From a bacterium (GTDB lineage: Bacteria > Bdellovibrionota > FAC87 > UBA2466): a stretch of DNA of 7,809 nucleotides. How positions within the stretch are numbered: position 1 is the first letter of the stretch; every line of letters starts with the position of its first letter. The stretch spans positions 1 through 7,809 of the forward strand of contig JALHPX010000142.1 in the NCBI GenBank assembly GCA_022842225.1, written 5' to 3'. Below the pieces are notes generated by a model. It was not told the DNA's origin. It worked only from the letters and a program-made list of their open reading frames with translations, and ran no database searches. This document shows, one piece after another, positions 1 through 5,758 of this stretch. A program made the translations under genes and the position numbers.

Positions 1-290
1 TGGAGTAGGGTTTGGCGCAGGCGCTCGACGTTGGAGATGGCGGTATCCAGGCCATGAGCGGCCAGCAAAGTGGCGTCGGCAGTGCGGATTTGTAGCTCCT
101 GCACGCGCTGTAGCGACTTGGCAAACGCCTCGCGCTGACGGTGCTTAGGGATCTGAATCCCATCCATCACAACTTCGGTGATGATGCGGTTCGGTGGCAG
201 ATTTGCGGAAACATGGTTGAGGAAGTCCCCTAGCTTCTCGTTGCTTTGGTTGAATTCGGAGACACGATCATCAAGAAATACACGCATCAT
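1..290 (-). CDS. Unrecognised small protein, 3' end cut by the window edge
   Basis: This reading frame is open from an ATG at 290 to the window edge, giving about 96 residues without a stop. It begins MMRVFLDDRVSEF and includes VVMDGIQI, followed by a mostly helical, charged stretch with LQIRTADATLL. A strong ribosome binding site (AGGGG, 5 bases upstream) supports the start; the second ATG at 287 is also well spaced. It lies 45 bases after the TPR gene on the same strand with no visible terminator between, so the two are probably co-transcribed. I do not recognise the family. A short beta start, a V-x-DG strand turn and then helices suggest a small alpha/beta fold, but that is only a reading of the residues. 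Its place beside flagellar genes hints at a motility-related role, which is inference. Confidence 0.7.
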   Translation of the reverse strand, partial: MMRVFLDDRVSEFNQSNEKLGDFLNHVSANLPPNRIITEVVMDGIQIPKHRQREAFAKSLQRVQELQIRTADATLLAAHGLDTAISNVERLRQTLL

Positions 291-335
291 AAGTTCCCCT
301 CTACCTGTTATTAAAAACTTTCTGTGTACGGCCGC

Positions 336-1391
336 TTAAATAGATTCAGCACGCGCCTTCACGAGTAAGGCGCGGACATTCTTTGGATCGGCAAGGAGCG
401 CTTGTTGTAGATAGCGATCGGAAGCGCTGTGCAGCTCATTGCGGGAGTACAAGTCAGCGGCCAATGCGAGGGCTTGGGCGCTGCCGGGATGAATCTCGAT
501 ATAACGCAGCAAGTGCGTTTCCAGACGCGTGAAATCCGCGCCTGGTTTATAGGCGGCACCCCACTGCTCGAGGGCTAGCCAGTTTTCTGCATCCAGCTCT
601 AATGCTTTGTGGAAGTACGCAGTGGCAAGACTCGAATTCTGCGCAGCTAGTGCGGTGAGGCCCAGACCGCAATAGGCTTTGGAATTGCGAGGCTGCGCTT
701 GTAGGGCCATGCGAAAATGCCGCTCGGCAAAATCTGGATTTCCCTTTTGGATTTCTAAGCTGCCAAGGCAAACGAGCAAAGTGTCGCTTTGCGGTTGGAG
801 CTCTAGGGCTTTGCGATAGCGCTCTTCGGCAAGGCGCAGATCGCCCGTCTTAGCGAAGCAATTGCCGTGGGAGCGGTATAGGTCGATTTTCTCGTCGAAG
901 GTAAAGGCATGTGTATCTGTAACGCGCGAGAACGCAGCCAATGCCGACTCGCTATCGCCTTCAGCGGCAAAGGATTTTCCCAGCCAGTAGAGGGCTAAGT
1001 CTGCGCCATGGACTTCGTGCCATGCTTTAAAGCATTTGCGCGCAGAAATATGTTCGCTCAGGTGAAATAGACAGATTCCCAAACCGCGCAGAGCGCGTGC
1101 GTCTTTTAAGTTGTCGTTGAGAATGTGGGAGAAGAGATTGCGCGCCAAGACGTAGTCGCTGCTTTCTAGTAGCAGCTCCGCGCTTTCGGCAATACGAGAG
1201 GGCTCGAAATCGGCGATATTCGGAACTTCCGGTGCAGCAGGCGCCGGGGAAGTGATGTGAACTACAAAGCTCCGCACCCGGCCTTCATTGGCAATAGGGC
1301 TTGGCGACTCGCGGACCTGTATCGCGTCCGCGTCGGCTAAGAGTTCAAAAAATCGGGTGGGGTTGTGTGCTCGAGAGAGGGATTTTGTCAT
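336..1391 (-). CDS. TPR-repeat protein behind a sigma-54 promoter
   Basis: The 351-residue protein has no clear signal peptide or membrane segment, so it is probably cytoplasmic. Residues 1-60 are low in repeats and rich in Pro/Ala near 48-58. From about residue 64 it is a run of TPR-like helix pairs, near 64-97, 98-130, 131-162, 170-201, 204-235, 238-269 and 305-338. Typical TPR positions are visible, such as AEERYRKALELQP (188-200) and the matching ATAYFHKALELDAEN. TPR arrays are protein-binding scaffolds; the partner cannot be read from the sequence. No enzymatic domain is seen. The gene follows the flagellar fliD-fliS-chaperone operon on the same strand but has its own sigma-54 promoter match directly upstream. 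The ATG at 1391 lacks a good ribosome binding site. A GTG at 1277 (residue 39), preceded by GAAGG, is an alternative start that would keep every repeat. Confidence 0.85.
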   Translation of the reverse strand: MTKSLSRAHNPTRFFELLADADAIQVRESPSPIANEGRVRSFVVHITSPAPAAPEVPNIADFEPSRIAESAELLLESSDYVLARNLFSHILNDNLKDARALRGLGICLFHLSEHISARKCFKAWHEVHGADLALYWLGKSFAAEGDSESALAAFSRVTDTHAFTFDEKIDLYRSHGNCFAKTGDLRLAEERYRKALELQPQSDTLLVCLGSLEIQKGNPDFAERHFRMALQAQPRNSKAYCGLGLTALAAQNSSLATAYFHKALELDAENWLALEQWGAAYKPGADFTRLETHLLRYIEIHPGSAQALALAADLYSRNELHSASDRYLQQALLADPKNVRALLVKARAESI

Positions 1392-1585
1392 TCACTCATA
1401 GACATGAGCAATCCCTGTGCCAGGGAAAATATTCCCCGCACTTTTTACTAAAACTCCAAAGGGTAGATTTGGTTGAGCTTTTGGAAAACTGCTGGGGAAA
1501 AGGCCTTGCTGCGCGAGTCAATCGCCCAGCAAAGCGACATTTCTTTGACGGTGTAGGGAGCCGTTGCGAGTGCAGCGAGGCGATT
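1392..1585. other. Intergenic region between the fliT-like and TPR genes
   Basis: These 194 bases contain no gene. The end nearest the TPR gene holds the sigma-54 promoter and two overlapping dyads (1412-1437). Further upstream on the minus strand lies a long-loop inverted repeat: GCTGGG at 1491-1496 pairs with CCCAGC at 1525-1530 across a 28-base loop. It is followed in the direction of transcription by only a short T run, so it is at best a weak terminator for the fliD operon. Another inverted repeat, AATCGCC (1520-1526) with GGCGATT (1579-1585), is widely spaced. The hexamer GGAAAA occurs on the plus strand at 1424, 1483 and 1496. A sigma-54 promoter needs an upstream activator site, and these repeats are the only candidates I can see. 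Confidence 0.5.
1407..1422 (-). promoter_or_regulatory. Sigma-54 (RpoN) promoter for the TPR gene
   Basis: Read on the minus strand the site is TGGCACAGGGATTGCT. This matches the sigma-54 consensus TGGCACR-N4-TTGCW at every fixed position, with GG (1421-1420) and GC (1409-1408) exactly 10 bases apart. Transcription should start about 12 bases past the GC, near 1396, only about 5 bases before the ATG at 1391. RpoN promoters commonly drive mid-class flagellar genes in other bacteria and need an AAA+ enhancer-binding protein. Confidence 0.75.
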
Positions 1586-2071
1586 CTACGCTGCTTTTAC
1601 GCGGCGTTTTTCTGGCTCGGGTGAGCCATTGTAGGAGCCCAGCTTGTGACCCATGTCTTGAGTTTTCTTCAACTCGCGGATGGTTTCGTTGCGAACTTCG
1701 TCTAGCTTTCCCATCAACTCAAGATCCAGCTGCACAATGCTCTGACCCAAAATTTGGCGACGCTTCATGATGCTGCGGACTTGCTCGCGATAGGCTTCGA
1801 CATCCGTAGTGCCCGCGGGAATCGTCTTCAAAACAGTAGCGATTTTGTGATCGAAGTACTGAATAATCTTCAGCACGCGCTCACGGTTCTCGACGAAGAA
1901 ATCGAGGCCATCCCAATGGTTCTGGCTCGCCTTATCCAGAAACTTACGCGTCATTTGTTGGAACTTTTCGTAGTACTGGTTTTTTAATTCCAGGTAATAC
2001 AAAACTTCGTCCATTGGGCTCGCGGTTCGGGCCAGCATTTTATTTGTTTTCAGCGGGATTACTGGTCGCAT
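1586..2071 (-). CDS. FliT/FlgN-like flagellar export chaperone (putative)
   Basis: The 161-residue protein is almost entirely helical and charged, with no signal or membrane segment. The stretch around residues 28-75 (LELKNQYYEKF, then NHWDGLDFFVENRERVLKII) has the pattern of FliT/FlgN chaperones: a long amphipathic helix, a W-D-x-L-x-x-F turn and an R-E-R-x-x helix. FliT-type proteins bind the FliD cap protein and deliver it to the flagellar export gate, and position three after fliD and fliS fits that role. The assignment rests on architecture and context rather than a diagnostic motif. The ATG at 2071 is chosen because GAGG lies 6 bases upstream, inside fliS; this gives a 32-base overlap with the fliS end and implies translational coupling. 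An ATG at 2038, just after the fliS stop, has no such site. The C-terminal tail is basic (KRRVKAA). Confidence 0.65.
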   Translation of the reverse strand: MRPVIPLKTNKMLARTASPMDEVLYYLELKNQYYEKFQQMTRKFLDKASQNHWDGLDFFVENRERVLKIIQYFDHKIATVLKTIPAGTTDVEAYREQVRSIMKRRQILGQSIVQLDLELMGKLDEVRNETIRELKKTQDMGHKLGSYNGSPEPEKRRVKAA

Positions 2072-2471
2072 TTTTTGCCTCGTTCTCTTTTTCTTTTTTA
2101 AGCAGTGAAATTGCTTCGGACCAAGTGCTATGGAGCTCTTCTAGTACCTTTAGAGCTTCACGGGCAGAGGCCGCAGAGTGGTTAATGTTGGCCTGGATGA
2201 GACGATCGGTTGCGTATTCGTACAACCGCTCTAAGTTCTCAGCGATATCTTTGGCCGCTTTGAAAACCAAAGTGCAGCGCAGCTCTGTGATGATATCTTG
2301 GGCGCGTAAGAATTGCTTGGAGCGCTCTTCAATTTTGCCGGCTTCCAGCGCTTCAATTCCCGAGCGCACGAAGCGGATCGCACCTTCGTACAGCATGAGC
2401 AGAATAGTTTCCTTGCTGGCGGTGAGTACGTCCGCCTGCTTATAAGCGTTTACGCCCCGTTTGGGATTCAT
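2040..2471 (-). CDS. fliS: Flagellar export chaperone FliS
   Basis: FliS binds the C-terminus of newly made flagellin in the cytoplasm, stops it polymerising early and hands it to the type III export gate. The 143-residue product has the usual length and the family signature in order: AYKQADVLTASKE (9-21), the helix ILLMLYEGAIRFV, then AQDIITELRCTL, a helix ending NLERLYEYATDRLIQANI, and a last helix with LEELHSTWSEA. The tail after about residue 125 is charged and low in complexity. The ATG at 2471 has a good ribosome binding site, AAGAGG, 5 bases upstream. It sits 43 bases after fliD with no terminator, and its end overlaps the start of the fliT-like gene. No flagellin gene is in the window, so the client must be encoded elsewhere. 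Confidence 0.95.
   Translation of the reverse strand: MNPKRGVNAYKQADVLTASKETILLMLYEGAIRFVRSGIEALEAGKIEERSKQFLRAQDIITELRCTLVFKAAKDIAENLERLYEYATDRLIQANINHSAASAREALKVLEELHSTWSEAISLLKKEKENEAKNATSNPAENK
2078..2081 (-). promoter_or_regulatory. Ribosome binding site deciding the fliT-like start
   Basis: GAGG on the minus strand, 6 bases before the ATG at 2071 and inside the 3' end of fliS. It supports the longer 161-residue product over the shorter reading from the ATG at 2038, which has no Shine-Dalgarno match. Confidence 0.6.
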
Positions 2472-2514
2472 CGATGCCTCTTGTATGTTGTGCTAAAAAA
2501 TCGACTGAGAAAGC

Positions 2515-3930
2515 TTATCCAGCGCCGCCGCCGCCACCTGGTGGAGGCATCATCATGCCGCCGCCACCGCCACCGAGCATGCCGGACTGCCCTTGCATTT
2601 TGCTAAAGGCGCCTTGGAGCTTAGCCAGTTTGCCTTTGAGATCCTCGGCTTTTTTCTCAATATCTTTTTCTTTTTTCTCGATGTCCTGATTCATCGTCGA
2701 AATCTTGCGGGTGTAGGTGTCGCGCTGGTTGGCGAGCAAACCATTACCGGGAGACACGATGCTGGTGAGCACATCGCCCAAACGAGGGACAAACCCTTTA
2801 CTACCGCCATCGATCATACCGCCGGCGAGAAGGTCGATTACCTCGTCGTAGTTGGTGTTGATGGCGTTCTCAAATTTCTTTTCATCGAACTTCAGCATCC
2901 CGTCTTTCTTAAACTCAATACCGATGTCCGAGAGAATGCGGACTTTGGAGCGAAAGGGGCTGCCCAGATTGTAGTTCTGAATGGTATCGCGCAAGCGCAC
3001 TTCCGCCATCCGGATACCGTAGTCACCGCCCAGGGTCTTGCTGGTGTCGGTTTTTTCATCAATTTTGTTTTGGGTTTGGATGAATCCAAAAACCGCATTG
3101 AGTTTATCGACGAGGTCCTTCACTTTTTCTTTGGTCTTGGGAATATCTTGGGTGATATCGATGCCGATAGGCTTGCCGGCGTCCGACATCCCTTTCAGAT
3201 TGAGTGACACGCCTTTGATTAACTCCTTTACTTCATTCGTCGGCGTTTCAATTTCAAACCCCTGGTATTTCAGCTTGGCATTCTGAGAGGGGCGCTCGTC
3301 TTCGATATAAAAATCTTCATCGCCGTCGATAAAATAGAACTCCGGGAATTCGACATCATTGCCGGCTCCCGTGCCCTCTGCTTTGAGGAGCAGACGGTAT
3401 TTCGTGCCTTGCTCGGTGACGTCGTTCACTACTGAAGCTTTTACTCCGGCGCCTGCGGAGTTGATGACACGAGCCACGCCCTCTAGCGTGCCATTCTCGT
3501 TGTCGATAAATACTTCCTGACTGTCGCCATTGGGTGTCGTGAAAGTGAAATAGCCCGTGCCGATACGAGTCTTGTCTTTGTCTTCAAAGCGGTTGGAAAG
3601 GGCGGAGGCATTGCTCGCCAGCTGCAGCACTTCCAAAGTGTGTTCGCCCATTTCCGCTTCCATTTTATCGGCAGTGCCTGTGGCGACGTTGACGTTGGAG
3701 CTGTTTAAAGTGAGGTCCCGGATGGCAAGCGGCGTATTGAGTTGCGGGATGAGTTCACGCGCCTGATTCACTTTGCCGATGACATCGTTCAATAGTTTTA
3801 AGCGGCTGTCTGCTTGGTCTTTGCGTTCGACCATTGTCTCGAGTGGTTTGGTTTCCGCGCGCACAGAAGTCCGGAAGATGCGCTGAAGCTCCGGGCTTAA
3901 ATTCTGTATGCTGTCGAAATCAATGGGCAC
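2515..3930 (-). CDS. fliD: Flagellar filament cap protein FliD (hook-associated protein 2)
   Basis: FliD forms the cap at the tip of the growing filament and folds exported flagellin into place. The 471-residue product has the two FliD parts in order. The N-terminal domain (about 8-113) has the helix with KPLETMVERKDQ and the pattern GEHTLEVLQLASNASALSN (95-113). The C-terminal domain (about 239-445) contains VSLNLKG, GIDITQD, VDKLNAVFGFI, GGDYGIR, LSDIGIEFKKDGMLKFD and a final coiled coil near 402-445. The middle (about 130-235) is the variable outer domain. The start is GTG at 3930, backed by TTGGAG 7 bases upstream; no upstream ATG is available. No N-terminal signal is present, as expected for type III export. 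Unusually, residues 450-471 form a Gly/Met/Pro tail (six Gly, MMM, PPP, five Gly). It is the first gene of a likely fliD-fliS-fliT operon. Confidence 0.95.
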   Translation of the reverse strand: MPIDFDSIQNLSPELQRIFRTSVRAETKPLETMVERKDQADSRLKLLNDVIGKVNQARELIPQLNTPLAIRDLTLNSSNVNVATGTADKMEAEMGEHTLEVLQLASNASALSNRFEDKDKTRIGTGYFTFTTPNGDSQEVFIDNENGTLEGVARVINSAGAGVKASVVNDVTEQGTKYRLLLKAEGTGAGNDVEFPEFYFIDGDEDFYIEDERPSQNAKLKYQGFEIETPTNEVKELIKGVSLNLKGMSDAGKPIGIDITQDIPKTKEKVKDLVDKLNAVFGFIQTQNKIDEKTDTSKTLGGDYGIRMAEVRLRDTIQNYNLGSPFRSKVRILSDIGIEFKKDGMLKFDEKKFENAINTNYDEVIDLLAGGMIDGGSKGFVPRLGDVLTSIVSPGNGLLANQRDTYTRKISTMNQDIEKKEKDIEKKAEDLKGKLAKLQGAFSKMQGQSGMLGGGGGGMMMPPPGGGGGAG

Positions 3931-3937
3931 TGAAGCG

Positions 3938-3943
3938 CTCCAA
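3938..3943 (-). promoter_or_regulatory. Ribosome binding site deciding the fliD GTG start
   Basis: TTGGAG on the minus strand lies 7 bases before the GTG at 3930. No in-frame ATG occurs upstream near it, and the GTG start gives the expected FliD N-terminus. Confidence 0.65.
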
Positions 3944-4025
3944 GAATGGGCTCAAAAAAACCAAGAAACTCTTTTTAGTGTGGTCTTAAAAGGACGGCCG
4001 CGGGCAGTGGGTGGCCTACTGTTTT

Positions 4026-4054
4026 ATTATACGGTTCATCGAGGGGCGGGCCAA
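4026..4054 (-). promoter_or_regulatory. Sigma-70-type promoter candidate for the fliD operon
   Basis: On the minus strand a perfect -10 hexamer TATAAT (4031-4026) follows TTGGCC (4054-4049, 4 of 6 to TTGACA) with a 17-base spacer. Transcription would start near 4019 and give a leader of about 90 bases before the fliD GTG. A short hairpin (4005-4021) would sit at the very 5' end of the transcript. I found no sigma-28 or sigma-54 pattern in this gap on the fliD strand. Confidence 0.5.
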
Positions 4055-4114
4055 GACGGAAAAATTTTCTGTCGACGATAAAATCTTCCCGACTGTCTGC
4101 ATTAAAGCGTCAAA

Positions 4115-4432
4115 TTAATATTTTTTATTGAGCTTAGAATCAGCCACGGGAGCAGGTTTGGAACCCGGATAGTGGGATTTCGAGGGCGGAGTGGGATGGT
4201 TGAGAAGTTCTACGACCGTTTCGCTGTCAATCGGTTGACGAGACAGATCGCTGCTTTCCCACTCGGCGCTGGTTTCGGGTGCTTTCGCTTCAGCCGTTTC
4301 GGTCGTGGCGGTCTTGCCCTTTTTCAAATTCTTCTTGCTCTTATCGCCTTGCTTGTGGTCTTGATGGCTCGGCTGATTTGAAGGGTCGACCGACTGGCCA
4401 ACGGGTGATTGAGGTAGGCGTTTTACTTCCAT
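4115..4432 (-). CDS. Small hydrophilic, probably disordered protein, unrecognised
   Basis: An ATG at 4432 opens a 105-residue frame ending in LNKKY. GAGGG lies 8 bases upstream, which supports this start; a TTG at 4447 would add five residues but has no such site. The protein is low in complexity: residues 9-34 are rich in Ser, Gln, Asp and His, 32-41 are Lys-rich (KSKKNLKKGK), 42-56 are Thr/Ala/Glu-rich, and the end is Pro/Ser/Lys-rich. Only DSETVVELLNH looks helical. There is no signal, membrane segment or known motif. It is divergent from rsmH, with 43 bases between the two start codons, and 184 bases upstream of fliD on the same strand. I compared it by eye with FlgM and FlaG, both small and flagellum-linked, and saw no match. 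If it is not a gene, 3931-4475 becomes a 545-base intergenic region. Confidence 0.55.
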   Translation of the reverse strand: MEVKRLPQSPVGQSVDPSNQPSHQDHKQGDKSKKNLKKGKTATTETAEAKAPETSAEWESSDLSRQPIDSETVVELLNHPTPPSKSHYPGSKPAPVADSKLNKKY

Positions 4433-4448
4433 ATTCAGGGCCCTCAAT
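4433..4448. promoter_or_regulatory. Near-perfect dyad in the divergent gap
   Basis: The 16 bases ATTCAGGGCCCTCAAT are symmetric at 7 of 8 base pairs about the centre (AGGGCCCT core at 4437-4444). The dyad lies between the start codons of the small minus-strand gene and rsmH and covers the ribosome binding site of the former. It could be an operator for either gene; no regulator is known. Confidence 0.35.
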
Positions 4449-4463
4449 TAAGTATCGGCAATC

Positions 4464-4468
4464 AAGGA
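4464..4468 (+). promoter_or_regulatory. Ribosome binding site for the rsmH GTG start
   Basis: AAGGA ends 7 bases before the GTG at 4476, and the family N-terminus (HRPILVNEVL) follows directly. No good promoter is visible in the 43-base gap, so the rsmH promoter probably lies inside the divergent small gene. Confidence 0.7.
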
Positions 4469-4475
4469 CGATTCT

Positions 4476-5420
4476 GTGAGCGATATCCGCCACCGCCCCA
4501 TTCTAGTGAACGAAGTGCTGGACCTGTTGAAGGTACGCGCCGGTGGTTTATACGCAGACCTCACCTTTGGTGAAGGTGGTCACTCAGAGCCCATTTTACA
4601 AGCCGGGGTGCATTCTCTCCTTGCACAAGATCAGGATTTGCAAGCGCTCGAACGCTACCGCGCCGAAGGACTGGAGCGCGCTAATCCCCGCCTCATTTTA
4701 CGCCACGCGACTATTTCTGAGTTTGCAGAGGACCCAGAGAACTTTGATAAATTCGACGGTATCTTTGCGGATTTAGGCGTAAGTACCTTTCAGTTGCTGC
4801 ATTCTGGTCGGGGTTTCACTTTTCAGAAGCCAGAGCCGCTCGATATGCGGATGGATTTAGATCGAGGTATCCCGCTTTCCGAGCGCTTGGCGGATATCGA
4901 GGCCGACGAATTGGCCGACATTATTTATCAAACCACCGAGCTGCGTCAGAGCCGAGTGTTGGCGCGTCGCATTCTGCAGGCCTTCCATGCCGGTGAGCTG
5001 AAGACTTCGATGGATCTAGCTGCGGTGGCTGAAAGCGTGCTCGCAGGTCCGCCGCACAAACAAAAAAAGCGTTCGCACCCTGCCACGGTCTTATTCCTGG
5101 GGATGCGGATGTGGGTCAACGAAGAGTACGATCAGGTCGCTCAGGGCGTGCCTGCGTTATTTCGGTGTTTGAAGCCAGGCGGCCGTTTGGGAGTGCTGAC
5201 CTTTCACTCGGTGGAAGATCGCCTGGTGAAGCACGCGTTTCAGCGCATGGCAGGATTGCGCGCAGAAGAGGCTCAGACGGTGTTCTACGCCACCGAGGCC
5301 TCTGAGAAGGCGCCGGCCGAGCTAATCACCCGCAAGCCGGTGACACCTGGCGACGAGGAAATCAGCCGCAACCCGCGCGCCCGAAGCACCAAATTCCGCG
5401 TCATTGAACGACGCCACTAG
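4476..5420 (+). CDS. rsmH: 16S rRNA (cytosine1402-N4)-methyltransferase RsmH (MraW)
   Basis: RsmH uses S-adenosylmethionine to methylate N4 of C1402 in the decoding centre of the 30S subunit. The 314-residue length is typical. Family motifs appear in order: HRPILVNEVL (6-15), the SAM loop DLTFGEGGHS (28-37), DQD (52-54), DGIFADLGVS (94-103), RGFTF and PLDMRMD (112-127), the helical insertion, HPAT (201-204), LKPGGRLGVLTFHSVEDRLVK (232-252) and the end RARSTKFRVIERR. Two normally conserved spots differ. The usual YGEER is read here as QTTELR near 152-157, and the usual TFQALRI-x-VN-x-E is VLFLGMRMWVNEE near 205-217. The catalytic core is intact, so an active enzyme is likely. The start is GTG. 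It normally follows mraZ in the dcw cluster, but mraZ is absent here. The next gene, ftsL, begins 56 bases downstream. Confidence 0.95.
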   Translation: MSDIRHRPILVNEVLDLLKVRAGGLYADLTFGEGGHSEPILQAGVHSLLAQDQDLQALERYRAEGLERANPRLILRHATISEFAEDPENFDKFDGIFADLGVSTFQLLHSGRGFTFQKPEPLDMRMDLDRGIPLSERLADIEADELADIIYQTTELRQSRVLARRILQAFHAGELKTSMDLAAVAESVLAGPPHKQKKRSHPATVLFLGMRMWVNEEYDQVAQGVPALFRCLKPGGRLGVLTFHSVEDRLVKHAFQRMAGLRAEEAQTVFYATEASEKAPAELITRKPVTPGDEEISRNPRARSTKFRVIERRH

Positions 5421-5433
5421 TCACGGCTACAAT
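5404..5433 (+). promoter_or_regulatory. Possible internal promoter for ftsL-ftsI
   Basis: TTGAAC (5404-5409, 4 of 6) and TACAAT (5428-5433, 5 of 6) are separated by 18 bases, overlapping the end of rsmH. A start near 5440 would give a leader of about 37 bases before ftsL. The match is moderate; read-through from rsmH would serve equally well. Confidence 0.3.
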
Positions 5434-5476
5434 AGTAAGAGTCCACTCTCACTACTCACTTAGACATCTTACAAAA

Positions 5477-5758
5477 ATGTACGACCACAGCGAACGCCGG
5501 GAAATCTGGATCTTAGTGTGCGCATTGGCGCTCGTTGCTGTCGTCGTCATTTGGGTGCGAACTGCCACGGTAAAAAAAACCTACGAGTATGTTCAGCACG
5601 AAAAAGAACTGCGCCAGCTTGAACAAGAGATCCAAGTGCTGCGCATCGACTGGCTGAAGTGGACAGCTCCGGAGCGATTAGAAACTTTGGCAAGCGAGCG
5701 CGAACTGCAGCGTCCCGCTCCAGAACAAGTTTATCGATACATGACTCCAGGTAAATGA
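5477..5758 (+). CDS. ftsL: Cell division protein FtsL
   Basis: FtsL is a small bitopic inner-membrane protein that joins FtsB and FtsQ and helps activate septal synthesis by FtsW-FtsI. The 93-residue product has the expected layout: a short charged cytoplasmic start (MYDHSERREIW), one membrane helix at about 10-27, then a periplasmic coiled coil (KKTYEYVQHEKELRQLEQEI) and the end motif RLETLASERELQRPAPEQV, which matches the R-L-E-x-L-A ... P-x-P-x-Q-V pattern of FtsL proteins. Sequence conservation is low in this family, so topology, size and position between rsmH and ftsI carry much of the weight. The ATG has only a weak ribosome binding site. Its stop overlaps the ftsI start as ATGA, pointing to coupled translation. 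Confidence 0.88.
   Translation: MYDHSERREIWILVCALALVAVVVIWVRTATVKKTYEYVQHEKELRQLEQEIQVLRIDWLKWTAPERLETLASERELQRPAPEQVYRYMTPGK

Noticed and set aside
1491..1530. GCTGGG/CCCAGC inverted repeat as a rho-independent terminator
   Set aside because: The loop is 28 bases and only a short T run follows, so it does not meet a normal terminator pattern.
1301..1624. Plus-strand open frames spanning the end of the TPR gene and the intergenic region
   Set aside because: They overlap the TPR gene, the promoter and the fliT-like gene antisense, with no ribosome binding site or family signal.
2036..2038. ATG at 2038 as the start of the fliT-like gene, right after the fliS stop
   Set aside because: It has no ribosome binding site, whereas the ATG at 2071 has GAGG at good spacing.
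2593..3207. Long open frame on the plus strand across fliD (204 codons)
   Set aside because: It is antisense to a well-supported fliD and shows no recognisable protein; it is a shadow of fliD codon use.
4074..4081. GACGATAA on the plus strand, 7 of 8 to the sigma-28 -10 box GCCGATAA
   Set aside because: It points away from fliD, no -35 (TAAAGTTT-like) lies 11 bases upstream, and it would run antisense into the small gene.
4445..4447. TTG at 4447 as start of the small minus-strand gene
   Set aside because: The ATG five codons later has GAGGG 8 bases upstream; the TTG itself overlaps that site.
4422..4454. rsmH promoter inside the 43-base divergent gap
   Set aside because: TTTACT and the AT-rich bases near 4445-4454 do not give a convincing -10 at 16-18 base spacing.
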